Assembly (NCBI RefSeq): GCF_026341775.1
Contig: NZ_JAPEOB010000001.1
Coordinates: 806,001 to 870,000, forward strand
DNA from: Streptomyces sp. NBC_00654
GTDB taxonomy: Bacteria; Actinomycetota; Actinomycetes; Streptomycetales; Streptomycetaceae
Length of the DNA stretch: 64,000 nt
Direction of reading: 5' to 3'
Shown here: piece by piece, positions 38,356-46,751 of the stretch
Layout of the letters: every line of letters starts with the position of its first letter
Position numbering within the stretch: the first letter of the stretch is position 1
The notes under the pieces: model-generated
The model's input: the letters and a program-made list of their open reading frames with translations, nothing else
Databases searched by the model: none
What the model was told of the DNA's origin: nothing
Made by a program: the position numbers and the translations under genes

Positions 38356-38952
38356 TCAAGCCCCGGATCCGGCGCCCGGGTCGTGGGCCCGCGTCACCAG
38401 TTCGACGGCGACTTCGAGGACAGCCTTGCGCTTGTCCTCGGGGTCGCCGTCGACGTCGTTCATGGCGAACATCCCGGCGTGCAGCGTGAACAGCGCGCTG
38501 AAGCAGCGCACCTGGTCGGTGAGCGGTGCGTCGTCGTCCCTGATCAGATTCACCAGCGTCACGACCCGGTTCTTGATCGTGTGGCCGATGCTCAGGTCGC
38601 GCACGGTCGCCTGGTTCTCCTGCATGAAGCGGAAGAGCGGGGCGGCGCCGGCCAGCGCCTCGCTGTAGCGGGTCAGGATCTCCTTCTTCGTCTCCAGGGT
38701 GCGTGGCTGCGACTCGCCCCAGACGATCAGCTCCTCGACCGGACGGTTGAGATCGTCGAAGATGCTCTTGAGGATGTCTTCCTTGGTCTTGAAGTGGTAG
38801 TAGAGCGCGGCCTTGGTGACATCCAGCTGTTCCGCGATCTCGCGCAGCGAGGTCTTTTCGTACCCCTGCTCGGCGAAGAGCCTCAGCGCGACGTCCTGAA
38901 TGCGCTGGCGCGTGTTGCCCCGGCGCGTGTGCGGCGCGCTGCCCATGTCCAT
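38356..38952 (-). CDS. TetR-family repressor of the adjacent efflux gene
   Basis: A 198-residue regulator. The HTH is RIQDVALRLFAEQGYEKTSLREIAEQLDV then KAALYYHFKTKEDIL. The larger C-terminal domain presumably binds a drug-like ligand. The start at 38952 (MDMGSAPHT) has GGGAGAG upstream; an ATG two codons later is equally possible. It is divergent from the MFS gene and the gap between them carries a mirrored pair of near-palindromic operators, strongly suggesting it represses both itself and the transporter. Confidence 0.92.
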   Translation of the reverse strand: MDMGSAPHTRRGNTRQRIQDVALRLFAEQGYEKTSLREIAEQLDVTKAALYYHFKTKEDILKSIFDDLNRPVEELIVWGESQPRTLETKKEILTRYSEALAGAAPLFRFMQENQATVRDLSIGHTIKNRVVTLVNLIRDDDAPLTDQVRCFSALFTLHAGMFAMNDVDGDPEDKRKAVLEVAVELVTRAHDPGAGSGA

Positions 38953-38967
38953 CGTGCTCTCCCAAAA

Positions 38968-39039
38968 ACTTACTTGACGCCCGGCTAGTTGGGGGTCTAC
39001 GTTCCCCAGTGTAGTCAACTAGCCGGGCGGCAAGTAAGT
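38968..39039. promoter_or_regulatory. 24-bp mirrored operator pair between tetR and MFS genes
   Basis: The arm 38968-38991 and its inverted copy 39016-39039 match at 23 of 24 positions, separated by a 24-bp spacer. Each arm contains an internal near-palindrome ACTTG-N8-CTAGT, the size of a TetR site. TTGACG at 38974-38979 followed 16 bp later by TCTACG may be the MFS promoter, lying inside the left arm, and a similar TTGCCG lies in the right arm on the other strand. Confidence 0.8.
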
Positions 39040-39074
39040 CCCCGGTGTACCGGGGAAACAGGGGAGTGGGGACC

Positions 39075-40709
39075 ATGGCGGAGCTGAAGAAGGCGTCTGC
39101 GGGGCGGACGGCCGGAAAACCGGAGCCGGAGCCACGCAGCGTACGGGTGGTGATCCTCGCCCTGATGATCGCGATGCTGCTGGCCATGCTCGACAACCTG
39201 ATCGTCGGCACCGCCATGCCCACGATCGTCGGTGACCTCGGGGGGATGGAACATCTTTCCTGGGTGGTCACCGCCTACACCCTGACCACTGCGGTCTCCA
39301 CCCCCATCTGGGGCAAGCTCGGCGACCTGTACGGCCGCAAGAGCATCTTCCTCACATCCATCGTGATCTTCCTGATCGGCTCCGTGCTGAGCGGCATGGC
39401 CCAGGACATGGGCCAGCTCATCGGCTTCCGCGCGGTGCAGGGCCTCGGCGCGGGCGGTCTCATGGTCGGCGTCATGGCGATCATCGGTGATCTGGTGCCG
39501 CCCCGGGAGCGTGGCAAGTACCAGGGCATGATGGCCGGAGTGATGGCCATCGCCATGATCGGCGGCCCGCTGGTCGGCGGCACCATCACCGACCACCTCG
39601 GCTGGCGCTGGAGCTTCTACATCAACCTGCCGCTCGGCGCGGTCGCCCTCGCCATGGTCACCGCCGTGCTGCATCTGCCGAAGAAGGAGCGGTCGCACGC
39701 GAAGATCGACTACCTGGGCGCGGCACTGCTCACCGTAGGCATCACCGCGATCGTCCTGGTCACCACCTGGGGCGGTACGGAGTACGCCTGGGACTCGGCC
39801 GTGATCATGGAGCTCATCGCGCTCGGCGTGGCCTCCCTCGTCGGCTTCCTCTTCGTCGAGCGCAAGGCGGCGGAGCCGATCATCCCGCTGCACATCTTCC
39901 GCAACGCCAACTTCACCCTCATGTCGGTCATCGGCTTCATGGCGGGCTTCGTGATGTTCGGCGCGGTGCTCTTCCTGCCGCTGTTCCAGCAGTCGGTGCA
40001 GGGCGCGTCCGCGACCAACTCCGGACTGCTGCTCCTGCCGCTGCTCCTGGCGATGATGACCGTCTCGCTGGTCTCCGGACGGATCACCACCAGCACCGGC
40101 AAGTACAAGATCTTCCCCATCGTGGGCAGCGCCCTGATGGTGACCGGTCTCTTCCTGCTCGCCCAGATGGACACCGGCACCTCGCGCCTCACCTCGGGCA
40201 TCTACATGGCGGTGCTCGGCGCGGGCATGGGCTTCCTGATGCAGATCACCATGCTCGTCGCACAGAACAGCGTCGAGATGAAAGACATGGGAGTCGCCTC
40301 GTCCGCGACCACCCTGTTCCGTACGCTCGGCAGTTCCTTCGGCGTCGCCATCATGGGCGCGCTGTTCACCGGCCGGGTGCGGGACGAGATGGCGGCGCGC
40401 GGCGGCGGGGCGGCCACCGAGCACTCCGCCCAGCTGGACGCGGCCAGTCTGGCCAAGCTGCCGGTCCCGGTGCGCGAGGCGTACGAGTTCGCGGTGGCCT
40501 CGGGCACCCATATCGCCTTCCTGGTCGGCGGCTCGACCGCGGTGGTGGCCCTGGTGGCCTCGCTGTTCGTCAAGGAGGTCCCGCTGCGGGGCGCGGGCCC
40601 GGCGGCCACCTCCGACGACCAGCCCCCGGCGCCCGGCGCGAAGGAAGAGGCGAAGACCGCGACGAAGGCCGACGCGAAGACAGGGACGAAGGCGTCGCAG
40701 ACCGTCTGA
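39075..40709 (+). CDS. MFS multidrug efflux transporter (DHA2, 14 membrane segments)
   Basis: A 544-residue proton-driven exporter of the EmrB/QacA type. About 14 hydrophobic segments; motif A reads GKLGDLYGRKSIFL near residues 75-90, and motif C-like GGPLVGG near 170. A basic Lys/Ala/Thr C-terminal tail (about 515-544) follows the last segment. ATG at 39075 with GGAGTGGGG before it; the upstream in-frame GTG at 39045 lies beside the operator. Likely induced when a ligand releases the adjacent TetR repressor. Substrates unknown. Confidence 0.92.
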   Translation: MAELKKASAGRTAGKPEPEPRSVRVVILALMIAMLLAMLDNLIVGTAMPTIVGDLGGMEHLSWVVTAYTLTTAVSTPIWGKLGDLYGRKSIFLTSIVIFLIGSVLSGMAQDMGQLIGFRAVQGLGAGGLMVGVMAIIGDLVPPRERGKYQGMMAGVMAIAMIGGPLVGGTITDHLGWRWSFYINLPLGAVALAMVTAVLHLPKKERSHAKIDYLGAALLTVGITAIVLVTTWGGTEYAWDSAVIMELIALGVASLVGFLFVERKAAEPIIPLHIFRNANFTLMSVIGFMAGFVMFGAVLFLPLFQQSVQGASATNSGLLLLPLLLAMMTVSLVSGRITTSTGKYKIFPIVGSALMVTGLFLLAQMDTGTSRLTSGIYMAVLGAGMGFLMQITMLVAQNSVEMKDMGVASSATTLFRTLGSSFGVAIMGALFTGRVRDEMAARGGGAATEHSAQLDAASLAKLPVPVREAYEFAVASGTHIAFLVGGSTAVVALVASLFVKEVPLRGAGPAATSDDQPPAPGAKEEAKTATKADAKTGTKASQTV

Positions 40710-40756
40710 GAGGAGTCCCGGCCGGTACGCGCGGCCGGACCACGAGCGGCAAAGAC

Positions 40757-40840
40757 GCGGACGAACACGGACGTGGCAACAACGCGGACGAACACGGACG
40801 CGGCAACAACGCGGACGAACACGGACGTGGCGGAAACGCG
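40757..40840. repeat. 27-bp tandem repeat downstream of the MFS gene
   Basis: Three 27-bp units (40757-40783, 40784-40810, 40811-40837) share GCGGACGAACACGGACG followed by a short variable part, then a partial fourth copy. It directly precedes the convergent terminator at 40842. Not part of any gene. Confidence 0.85.
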
Positions 40841-40841
40841 G

Positions 40842-40877
40842 ACGGGCCCCGGAGACATCCATGTCTCCGGGGCCCGT
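40842..40877. terminator. Bidirectional terminator between MFS and cseC
   Basis: A perfect 17-bp stem (40842-40858 with 40861-40877) closes on a 2-nt CC gap, so the effective loop is a few bases. It serves the convergent MFS and cseC genes. No T run is needed in many Streptomyces terminators and none is present. Confidence 0.8.
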
Positions 40878-40900
40878 CCCCGTACCCCCGCCGGACCCGC

Positions 40901-42238
40901 TCAACCGGCGGGCTGCCGCTCGTCCTCCGGCCGGAGAATCGGGAAGCTCCCGGTGTTGGTCGGGGCGTGCTCCGGCAGCCACAGCACCGCGATCGCCCCG
41001 CCGGTCCCCTCCGCCGCACCCATCGGCGCCGCGTTGCGGAACGTCAGCCGGGCCCCCAGCACCCGGGCCTGTCCGGCCGCGATCGTCAGCCCCAGCCCGT
41101 GCCCGTTCCCGGCCCGGTCGACGCTGCCCGTACGGAACCGGCTCGGCCCCTCCCGCAGCAGCGCCTCCGGGAAACCCGGTCCATGGTCGCGGACCCGTAC
41201 CACCCGGCCCTCGACCGTGACCTCCACCGGGGTGGACCCGTGCTTGGCCGCGTTGCCCAGCAGATTGCCGAGGATGCGCTCCAGGCGCCGCGGATCGGTG
41301 GAGACCCAGGACTCGTGCACCACCCGCACCGCGATGTCCGGGTCCAGCACGGCGATCCGCCGGCTGACGAACTCGCCCAGCTGCAGATGCTGGAGCTCGG
41401 CCCGCTCCGAAGCGCTGTCCAGCCGCGCCACTTCGAGCACGTCCTCGACGAGGGTGCGCATCGCCTGCGCCCGGTTGCGTACCAGCTCGGTGGGGCGGCC
41501 CGGCGGCAGCAGCTCGGCCGCCGTGAGCAGCCCGGTCACCGGCGTACGCAGCTCGTGGGCGATGTCCGCGGTGACCCGGCGCTCCGCCTCGATCCGCTCG
41601 TTCAGCGCGTCGGTCAGCGCGTCGACCGCCCGCGCCAGCTCATCCGTCTCGTCGCGGACGACCCCGCCGACGGCCTCCCTGACCCTGACGTCCGTGTGCC
41701 CCTGCGCGACCTTCCCGGCCGCGGCCGCCGCCTTGCGCAGCCTGCGGGAGAGCTGGCCGCCGATCAGGACGCCCAGGGCGCAGCCGCCGAAGACCACCGA
41801 GACCGAGCCGATGATCAGCGCCCGGTCCAGGTCCTTCATGATCGTGGCGCTGCGGTCGGCGAACCGGGTGTGCAGCGAGAGGACGTCACCGTTGGCCAGC
41901 GGTACGGCCGCCCAGACGTCGGGCACCCCGTCCTTGTACTCCTCGACATGGGTGGCCCGCCGGTTGTTGCGGACCTCCTCGCGCAGGCTCGGCGGCAGCG
42001 TGGGGTCGTTGAGCTTGGCGCCGAACTTGGGCGCCGGGCTCTTCATGTTCATCGCCTCGTAGAACCGCTGCGCGCCCAGCAGCCGCTCCAGCTGCACCTC
42101 ACGGGCGTTCTCGGTCATCGAGACCTGGGCGGCATTGTGGACGACAAGGCTCAGCGCCACCGCGATGAGCGCGCCGACCGCCGCGATCGCGATGCTGATC
42201 TTCCAGCGGACACCGGTCCGCAGGGCCAGTCTCTTCAT
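40901..42238 (-). CDS. cseC: Envelope-stress sensor histidine kinase CseC
   Basis: A 445-residue membrane kinase. Two membrane segments (about 13-33 and 140-161) bracket an extracellular sensor; a HAMP linker (about 162-215) leads to the phosphoacceptor His228 in ADIAHELRTPVTG. N box ILGNLLGNAAKHG and G box GNGHGLGLTIAAGQA are present. In S. coelicolor CseC detects cell-wall damage, for example by vancomycin, and phosphorylates CseB. Its ATG overlaps the cseB stop (ATGA). Last gene of the sigE operon. Confidence 0.95.
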   Translation of the reverse strand: MKRLALRTGVRWKISIAIAAVGALIAVALSLVVHNAAQVSMTENAREVQLERLLGAQRFYEAMNMKSPAPKFGAKLNDPTLPPSLREEVRNNRRATHVEEYKDGVPDVWAAVPLANGDVLSLHTRFADRSATIMKDLDRALIIGSVSVVFGGCALGVLIGGQLSRRLRKAAAAAGKVAQGHTDVRVREAVGGVVRDETDELARAVDALTDALNERIEAERRVTADIAHELRTPVTGLLTAAELLPPGRPTELVRNRAQAMRTLVEDVLEVARLDSASERAELQHLQLGEFVSRRIAVLDPDIAVRVVHESWVSTDPRRLERILGNLLGNAAKHGSTPVEVTVEGRVVRVRDHGPGFPEALLREGPSRFRTGSVDRAGNGHGLGLTIAAGQARVLGARLTFRNAAPMGAAEGTGGAIAVLWLPEHAPTNTGSFPILRPEDERQPAG

Positions 42239-42945
42239 GCCCGGAGCTTGTAGCCGAAGCCGCGGACGGTCTCGATCCGGTCCTGTCCGATCTTGGTGCG
42301 CAGCCGCTGCACATGCACGTCCACGACCCGGGTGTCACCGCCCCAGCCGTAGTCCCAGACCCGCTCCAGGAGCCGGTCGCGGGAGAGCACGGTGCCGGGC
42401 GCGGACGAGAACTCCAGCAGCAGCCGCATCTCGGTCGGCGTCAGCGCCACCTGCTCGCCCCCGCGCCGTACCTCCATGCCCTCGGTGTCGACCTCCAGAT
42501 CACCGAAGGCCAGCACCCCGCCCTCGGCCGGTGCCTCCGCATCCGTACCGCCCGGCTGCCCGCCCGCGCCGGCCGCGTGGCCGAAGCGCCGCAGCACCGC
42601 CCGGATACGGGCGACGAGCACGGCACCGTCGAAGGGCTTGGTGACGTAGTCGTCCGCCCCGGCCTCCAGGCCGAGTACGACATCGATGGAGTCGGCCCGC
42701 GCCGACAGCATGATCACGGGCACGGTCGACTCGTCCCGGATACGGCGGCACAGGCTCACCCCGTCGAGCCCCGGCACCATCACGTCGAGCAGGGCGATGT
42801 CCGGCCGGTCGGCCCGGAAGGCCTCCAGGCCGGAGAGCCCGTCGGGCATCGCGGTGACCGCGAAACCGACCCGCTCCAGGGCGAGCTGGGTGGCCTCACG
42901 GATGACGTCGTCGTCCTCGACGAAGAGGACATGGGTCTCGGCCAT
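42235..42945 (-). CDS. cseB: Response regulator CseB
   Basis: A 236-residue OmpR-type activator. Receiver with acidic residues Glu10-Asp11-Asp12, phosphoacceptor Asp54 in IALLDVMVPG and conserved Lys in YVTKPFDG. An acidic/Gly linker (about 122-145) precedes the winged helix, with LTPTEMRLLLEF and RVVDVHVQRLRTKIG. Phosphorylated CseB activates the sigE promoter in S. coelicolor. ATG at 42945; a much longer in-frame reading through cseA is a shadow. Confidence 0.95.
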   Translation of the reverse strand: MAETHVLFVEDDDVIREATQLALERVGFAVTAMPDGLSGLEAFRADRPDIALLDVMVPGLDGVSLCRRIRDESTVPVIMLSARADSIDVVLGLEAGADDYVTKPFDGAVLVARIRAVLRRFGHAAGAGGQPGGTDAEAPAEGGVLAFGDLEVDTEGMEVRRGGEQVALTPTEMRLLLEFSSAPGTVLSRDRLLERVWDYGWGGDTRVVDVHVQRLRTKIGQDRIETVRGFGYKLRA

Positions 42946-43010
42946 GCGACTGCTTTCGGCTGCTTTCGGTAGCTCTTGGCTGCTGTTGCTGTGGTGTTCC
43001 CGCCGCTGCT

Positions 43011-43748
43011 TCAGTTCCCGGGTGACACCGGAGGCTCCGGGAGGGGGACCTCCCCGCTCCCGACGGCCCGGTTGAAGTCGTTGTGCACGCGGTCGTGCTC
43101 GCCGAAGCGGTCGTTCGCCCAGCGGTAGGTGACCACCTCCGAGCCGGAGGGGTAGGCGAGCGGGTCCTTCGACCCGTACACCTGCGTCGTCACCACCAGG
43201 TCGCCCCGGTCGATGGTGCCGTAGACCGCGGGCGTCTCGGCGGTGAAGACGTTCTGGTACGAGCCGTCGTCGCTCTTGCGGTACACATACGTCCCGACGC
43301 CCACCGAATCGGCGCAGGACATCACGTTGACCACGACATCGGCCACCGGGCCGTCGGTCAGCGAACCGTAGGAGGTGTCCACCGGGTAGGCGTCCCCGGC
43401 ACACGGCCTGAGGCCCTCCTTGACCCGCTCGCTCACCTTCGCGTCGCCCCGCAGCAGCGCCACGGCGTCGACCCGGGTGGCGGGCTTCGCCGTGCCGGAC
43501 GGGCTTCCCGAGGCGGGGGTCGTGACCTGGGCGACGGGCTGGGTGCCGGCCGGGCCCTCGTCGCGGGTGCCGGTGCCCCCCGTGGAGCAGCCGACGCAGA
43601 ACAGCCCGAAGGCGGCGAGTCCGGCCAGAGCCGTACCACTCGCCGCCATGCCCGCCCGGAGCCGTGTGCTCCGGCCGGTGCCTCCGCGCCCGTCGCCGTC
43701 CGCCGGGCCGCCGCCCGCGCCGTCGCCGCTGTCCGTCAGGCCGCGCAC
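43011..43748 (-). CDS. cseA: Lipoprotein CseA, negative modulator of sigE
   Basis: A 245-residue extracytoplasmic lipoprotein. A cytoplasmic Gly/Asp-rich start of about 30 residues is followed by a hydrophobic stretch ending FCVGC, a slightly atypical lipobox (Cys at -3), then a Thr/Gly/Ser linker. The mature domain has two further cysteines (RPCAGD, MSCADS), perhaps a disulfide. In S. coelicolor loss of CseA raises sigE expression. The GTG start at 43748 lies inside sigE, so the genes overlap by 13 bp. Confidence 0.88.
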   Translation of the reverse strand: MRGLTDSGDGAGGGPADGDGRGGTGRSTRLRAGMAASGTALAGLAAFGLFCVGCSTGGTGTRDEGPAGTQPVAQVTTPASGSPSGTAKPATRVDAVALLRGDAKVSERVKEGLRPCAGDAYPVDTSYGSLTDGPVADVVVNVMSCADSVGVGTYVYRKSDDGSYQNVFTAETPAVYGTIDRGDLVVTTQVYGSKDPLAYPSGSEVVTYRWANDRFGEHDRVHNDFNRAVGSGEVPLPEPPVSPGN

Positions 43749-44383
43749 CGCTCCCGCCCCCGCTCGTCGTGGCGCCGGTCCCGCGGCGCCGATGTGTGCA
43801 CCCGGGCCGCCACGACCGTGGTGGGGCCGGAGGGACGGGCTGCCGCCGCCCGGCGGTCCCCGGCCTCGCGGCCGACCGCCTCACGGCTCATGATCTCGCG
43901 GCTCTCCAGCTCCTGACGCAGTCGCGCCAGTGCCCGGTGCAGCGTGCTCTTCACCGTACCGGCCGACATGCCCAGCGCGGCAGCCGTCTCCTCCGTGCTC
44001 ATCTGTTCCCAGTGTCGCAGCACGACGACGCTGCGCTGCTTGGGAGCCAGGACGCCCAGGATGTCCATCAGCAGGGCGCGGTCGGCGCGTTGCTCGGTGC
44101 CGTCCTCGACGCTCGCGTCCGGCAGCTGCTCGGTGGGGATCTCCTCCAGCTTGCGGGCCCGCCACCACTCGGTACGCGTGTTGATCATGACGCGGCGCAG
44201 ATAGGCGTCGGCGAGGGACTTGTCGGCGATGCCGTCCCAGCGGCCGTACGTACGCACCAGAGCGGTCTGCAGCAGGTCCTGCGCGTCCACCGGGTCGGGG
44301 ACCAGACGGCGGGCGCTGCGGAGCAGAGCCTCCTGCCGGGTGCGTACGTAGTCCTCGAACTCGAGCACCTCGCCCTGCGCCAT
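43736..44383 (-). CDS. sigE: ECF sigma factor SigE
   Basis: A 215-residue sigma factor that directs the envelope-stress regulon. Region 2: DAQDLLQTALVRTYGRWDGI and YLRRVMINTRTEWWRARK. Region 4: LAPKQRSVVVLRHWEQMSTEETAAALGMSAGTVKSTLHRALARLR is the HTH. After it comes an extra basic Ala/Arg segment (about residues 168-210) before the family-like end RERCAA; the S. coelicolor protein is, from memory, about 40 residues shorter. ATG at 44383 with GGAGG 8 nt upstream. First gene of sigE-cseA-cseB-cseC. Confidence 0.95.
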   Translation of the reverse strand: MAQGEVLEFEDYVRTRQEALLRSARRLVPDPVDAQDLLQTALVRTYGRWDGIADKSLADAYLRRVMINTRTEWWRARKLEEIPTEQLPDASVEDGTEQRADRALLMDILGVLAPKQRSVVVLRHWEQMSTEETAAALGMSAGTVKSTLHRALARLRQELESREIMSREAVGREAGDRRAAAARPSGPTTVVAARVHTSAPRDRRHDERGRERCAA

Positions 44384-44586
44384 TCCAACCGCCTCCGTCC
44401 CCGTAGATCCCCGTGTGCACTGCTGACGGAGACGCTACGGAGGCGTTGTCACGAGGGTGTGCGCAGCAGCCATACGCGGACGCACGGCTGTCCATCGGTT
44501 GTGTAACAGCGCACTTCGGGCCCGGCCGACCGCCCAGGTCAGGCCCGTACGGGCCCCGGCCGGCCAGGTCCCGTACGGTTTCCCGC

Positions 44587-45489
44587 TCAGGTCAGCGGCA
44601 GCCGGTACAGACCGTCGGGCAACGGCTCGACCAGCCCGTCGGACACCAGCCCGTCCAGCGCCCTGGCCCGCTGCACCGGCTCGTCCCACACCGCGTCGAG
44701 CGCGGCCTGCGGAACGGGGTTCACCGCCTCACGCAGGACCGCGAGCAGCCGGCCGCGTACCTGCCGGTCCGTACCGGCGTACGTCTGCCCGCGGCGGGCG
44801 GGCCCCTGGTGCGGGGGCTTCCCGGCCAGCAGCCAGGCGCACTGCGAGGCGATCGGGCACTTCGAGCAGTCCTCGTTCCTGGCGGTGCACACCAGTGCGC
44901 CGAGCTCCATCGTCGCGGCCGCCCAGCGCGCCGCGCGTTCGTCCTCCTCGGGGAGCAGTGTCCTGGCGAGCTTGCGTTCGGCGGCGGTCGTCGCGTTCGG
45001 CGGGTACTGAATGCCGGACGCGGCGCGGGCGAACACCCGGCGGACGTTCGTATCGAGCACCGCGTGCCGCTGCCCGTACGCGAACGAGGCCACGGCCGCC
45101 GCCGTGTACTCGCCGATCCCGGGCAGGGCCAGCAGCTGGTTGTGCTCGCTCGGTACGTCGCCGCCGTGCCGTTCCGTTATCGCCTGCGCGGCGCCGTGCA
45201 GGCGCAGCGCCCGGCGGGGGTAGCCGAGCCGGCCCCAGGCGCGGACCGCTTCACCGGGCGCCTCGGCGGCCAGGTCGGCGGGGCGCGGCCAGCGGGCCAG
45301 CCACTGTTCGTAGACCGGGAGGACCCGGCTCACCGGGGTCTGCTGCAGCATGAACTCGCTCACCATCACGCCCCAGGCGCCCGCTTCGGGGCGGCGCCAG
45401 GGCAGATCGCGGGCGTGCTGCTCGAACCACCCGATGACGGGGGTGTGGAGGGACGTGGGGGGCATGTGTGTCGAAGTCATGGCAGTCAT
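44587..45489 (-). CDS. mutY: A/G-specific adenine DNA glycosylase
   Basis: Removes adenine mispaired with 8-oxoguanine. In 300 residues: FMLQQTPVSRVLPVYEQW with the catalytic Glu region, the helix-hairpin-helix LPGIGEYTAAAVASFA, the Asp of VLDTNVRRVFAR, and the iron-sulfur ligands in C-x6-C-x2-C-x5-C (CTARNEDCSKCPIASQC). The C-terminal 8-oxoG-recognition (NUDIX-like) domain of E. coli MutY is missing; only a short winged-helix-like end remains. ATG at 45489, with GGAAG upstream. Divergent from the secreted protein gene at 45710. Confidence 0.93.
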   Translation of the reverse strand: MTAMTSTHMPPTSLHTPVIGWFEQHARDLPWRRPEAGAWGVMVSEFMLQQTPVSRVLPVYEQWLARWPRPADLAAEAPGEAVRAWGRLGYPRRALRLHGAAQAITERHGGDVPSEHNQLLALPGIGEYTAAAVASFAYGQRHAVLDTNVRRVFARAASGIQYPPNATTAAERKLARTLLPEEDERAARWAAATMELGALVCTARNEDCSKCPIASQCAWLLAGKPPHQGPARRGQTYAGTDRQVRGRLLAVLREAVNPVPQAALDAVWDEPVQRARALDGLVSDGLVEPLPDGLYRLPLT

Positions 45490-45709
45490 CGCACTTCCGA
45501 TCCTGGCACGGAAGAGAGGACGACGGTCCCGGGGGCGGGGGTGTCGGCCTTCCTGACGGCTCAGGGAGTGATAACGCCACCCGTTCTGTCCCCTGTGCCC
45601 GTGTCCGGAGGCCGTAACCGGGGGTTCCGTGATGATGATCCGCAAAACTTGACGATCAGAGCGGCGGGTGGGGCGGGAGTTGGCCCGGATCTCTCGTAGA
45701 GTTTGGGCC

Positions 45710-46516
45710 GTGGGATCTATGCGCAATCCGGTCGGGCCGCTTCCCTCCACCATTTACTGGCGACGGAGGGCAGTAGCGGCGACGCTGGTTGCGCTGCTCG
45801 CGTTGCTGATCGTATGGGTCGTCACCTCAGGTGGCGGCAAGGAGAACACCGGCGACGCGAAACCGAGCGGATCGGATCCGGTGGAGTCGATCACCCCGGG
45901 TCCCTCGGGATCCGGGCCGGCGATCAGTCAACAGCCGGGCGGCCGTGACGAGTCGGGCGGCGACGCGGGGAGCGACGGCAGCAACGGTGACACCGGCGCC
46001 GCCGGCAGCGCGGGCTCCGGCACGGGCGGCACGACGGGATCCGACGGTGCGTCATCGGGCGGCGCGGGCACGGGCGGAACGGCGGGCCAGCAGGTCCCGG
46101 CCGACTCCCCGCTCCCCGACTGCACTCCTGACGCACTCCAGTTGAGCCTGCGTACGAAGGTGAGTTACGGCCCCGAGGACCGGCCGAAGTTCGAACTGAT
46201 CGCCAAGAACAGCTCGGCCACCGCCTGCAAGGCCGACTTCGGCCCGAAGAACGCGGTCCTGACCATCACCGAGGCCGGCGACGACGACACCCGGGTCTGG
46301 TCGTCGAAGGACTGCCCGGCCACCCCGGGCCGTCTGCTCCTGAAGCTCCCGGCGGGCGCGACCGTGATCCACACCGTGGCCTGGGACCGCACACAGAGCG
46401 CCCCCCGGTGCGCCACGCCCCCTGCGGCGAAGGCCGGCCCGGGAACGTATCTCCTGGAGGCCACGGCCCCGGGCGAGCCGCTGCAGCGAGCCTCGTTCGT
46501 CCTGGCGAAGGACTGA
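45710..46516 (+). CDS. Membrane-anchored extracytoplasmic protein with beta-sandwich-like domain
   Basis: A 268-residue protein: short cytoplasmic start, one hydrophobic segment (about 20-40, VAATLVALLALLIVWVV), a long Gly/Ser/Thr-rich linker (45-135), then a domain of about 130 residues with four cysteines (PDCTP, TACKADF, KDCPATP, PRCATPP) and alternating strands resembling DUF4232-type secreted domains. The GTG at 45710 and an ATG three codons later are both possible. Function unknown; an envelope-sensing or ligand role is a guess. Confidence 0.75.
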   Translation: MGSMRNPVGPLPSTIYWRRRAVAATLVALLALLIVWVVTSGGGKENTGDAKPSGSDPVESITPGPSGSGPAISQQPGGRDESGGDAGSDGSNGDTGAAGSAGSGTGGTTGSDGASSGGAGTGGTAGQQVPADSPLPDCTPDALQLSLRTKVSYGPEDRPKFELIAKNSSATACKADFGPKNAVLTITEAGDDDTRVWSSKDCPATPGRLLLKLPAGATVIHTVAWDRTQSAPRCATPPAAKAGPGTYLLEATAPGEPLQRASFVLAKD

Positions 46517-46579
46517 CGGGGACTGATGGGACGGCCGGGGGCTGACGGGACGGCCCGGGCCGGCCCGGGGGCCGCCCCC

Positions 46580-46681
46580 AGCCCGTCCGGCGTTTGAGGA
46601 CGGAACCGTGCCGGTGGGGTCCGCGGGCTCTCGTCTCCGGCCGACGCGGGCGACCGGTCAGCCCGTCCGGCGCCTGAGGAC
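46580..46681. repeat. Two copies of a dispersed Streptomyces intergenic repeat
   Basis: AGCCCGTCCGGCGTTTGAGG (46580-46599, continuing AC) recurs at 46660-46681 with TT changed to CC, 80 bp later. This motif is, from memory, a very common intergenic repeat in Streptomyces genomes. It fills the convergent gap between the secreted protein gene and disA and forms small G/C hairpins. Confidence 0.75.
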
Positions 46682-46751
46682 AAGAAGAAACCCCGCCGCC
46701 CGGACCGCCGCCCCGGGCGTCGCGAGCCAGGCGGGACTTTCGACACACGCC

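Noticed and set aside
44384..44586. Specific sigE promoter hexamers and CseB site
   Set aside because: The promoter should lie here, but no hexamer pair with correct spacing stood out, so none is claimed.
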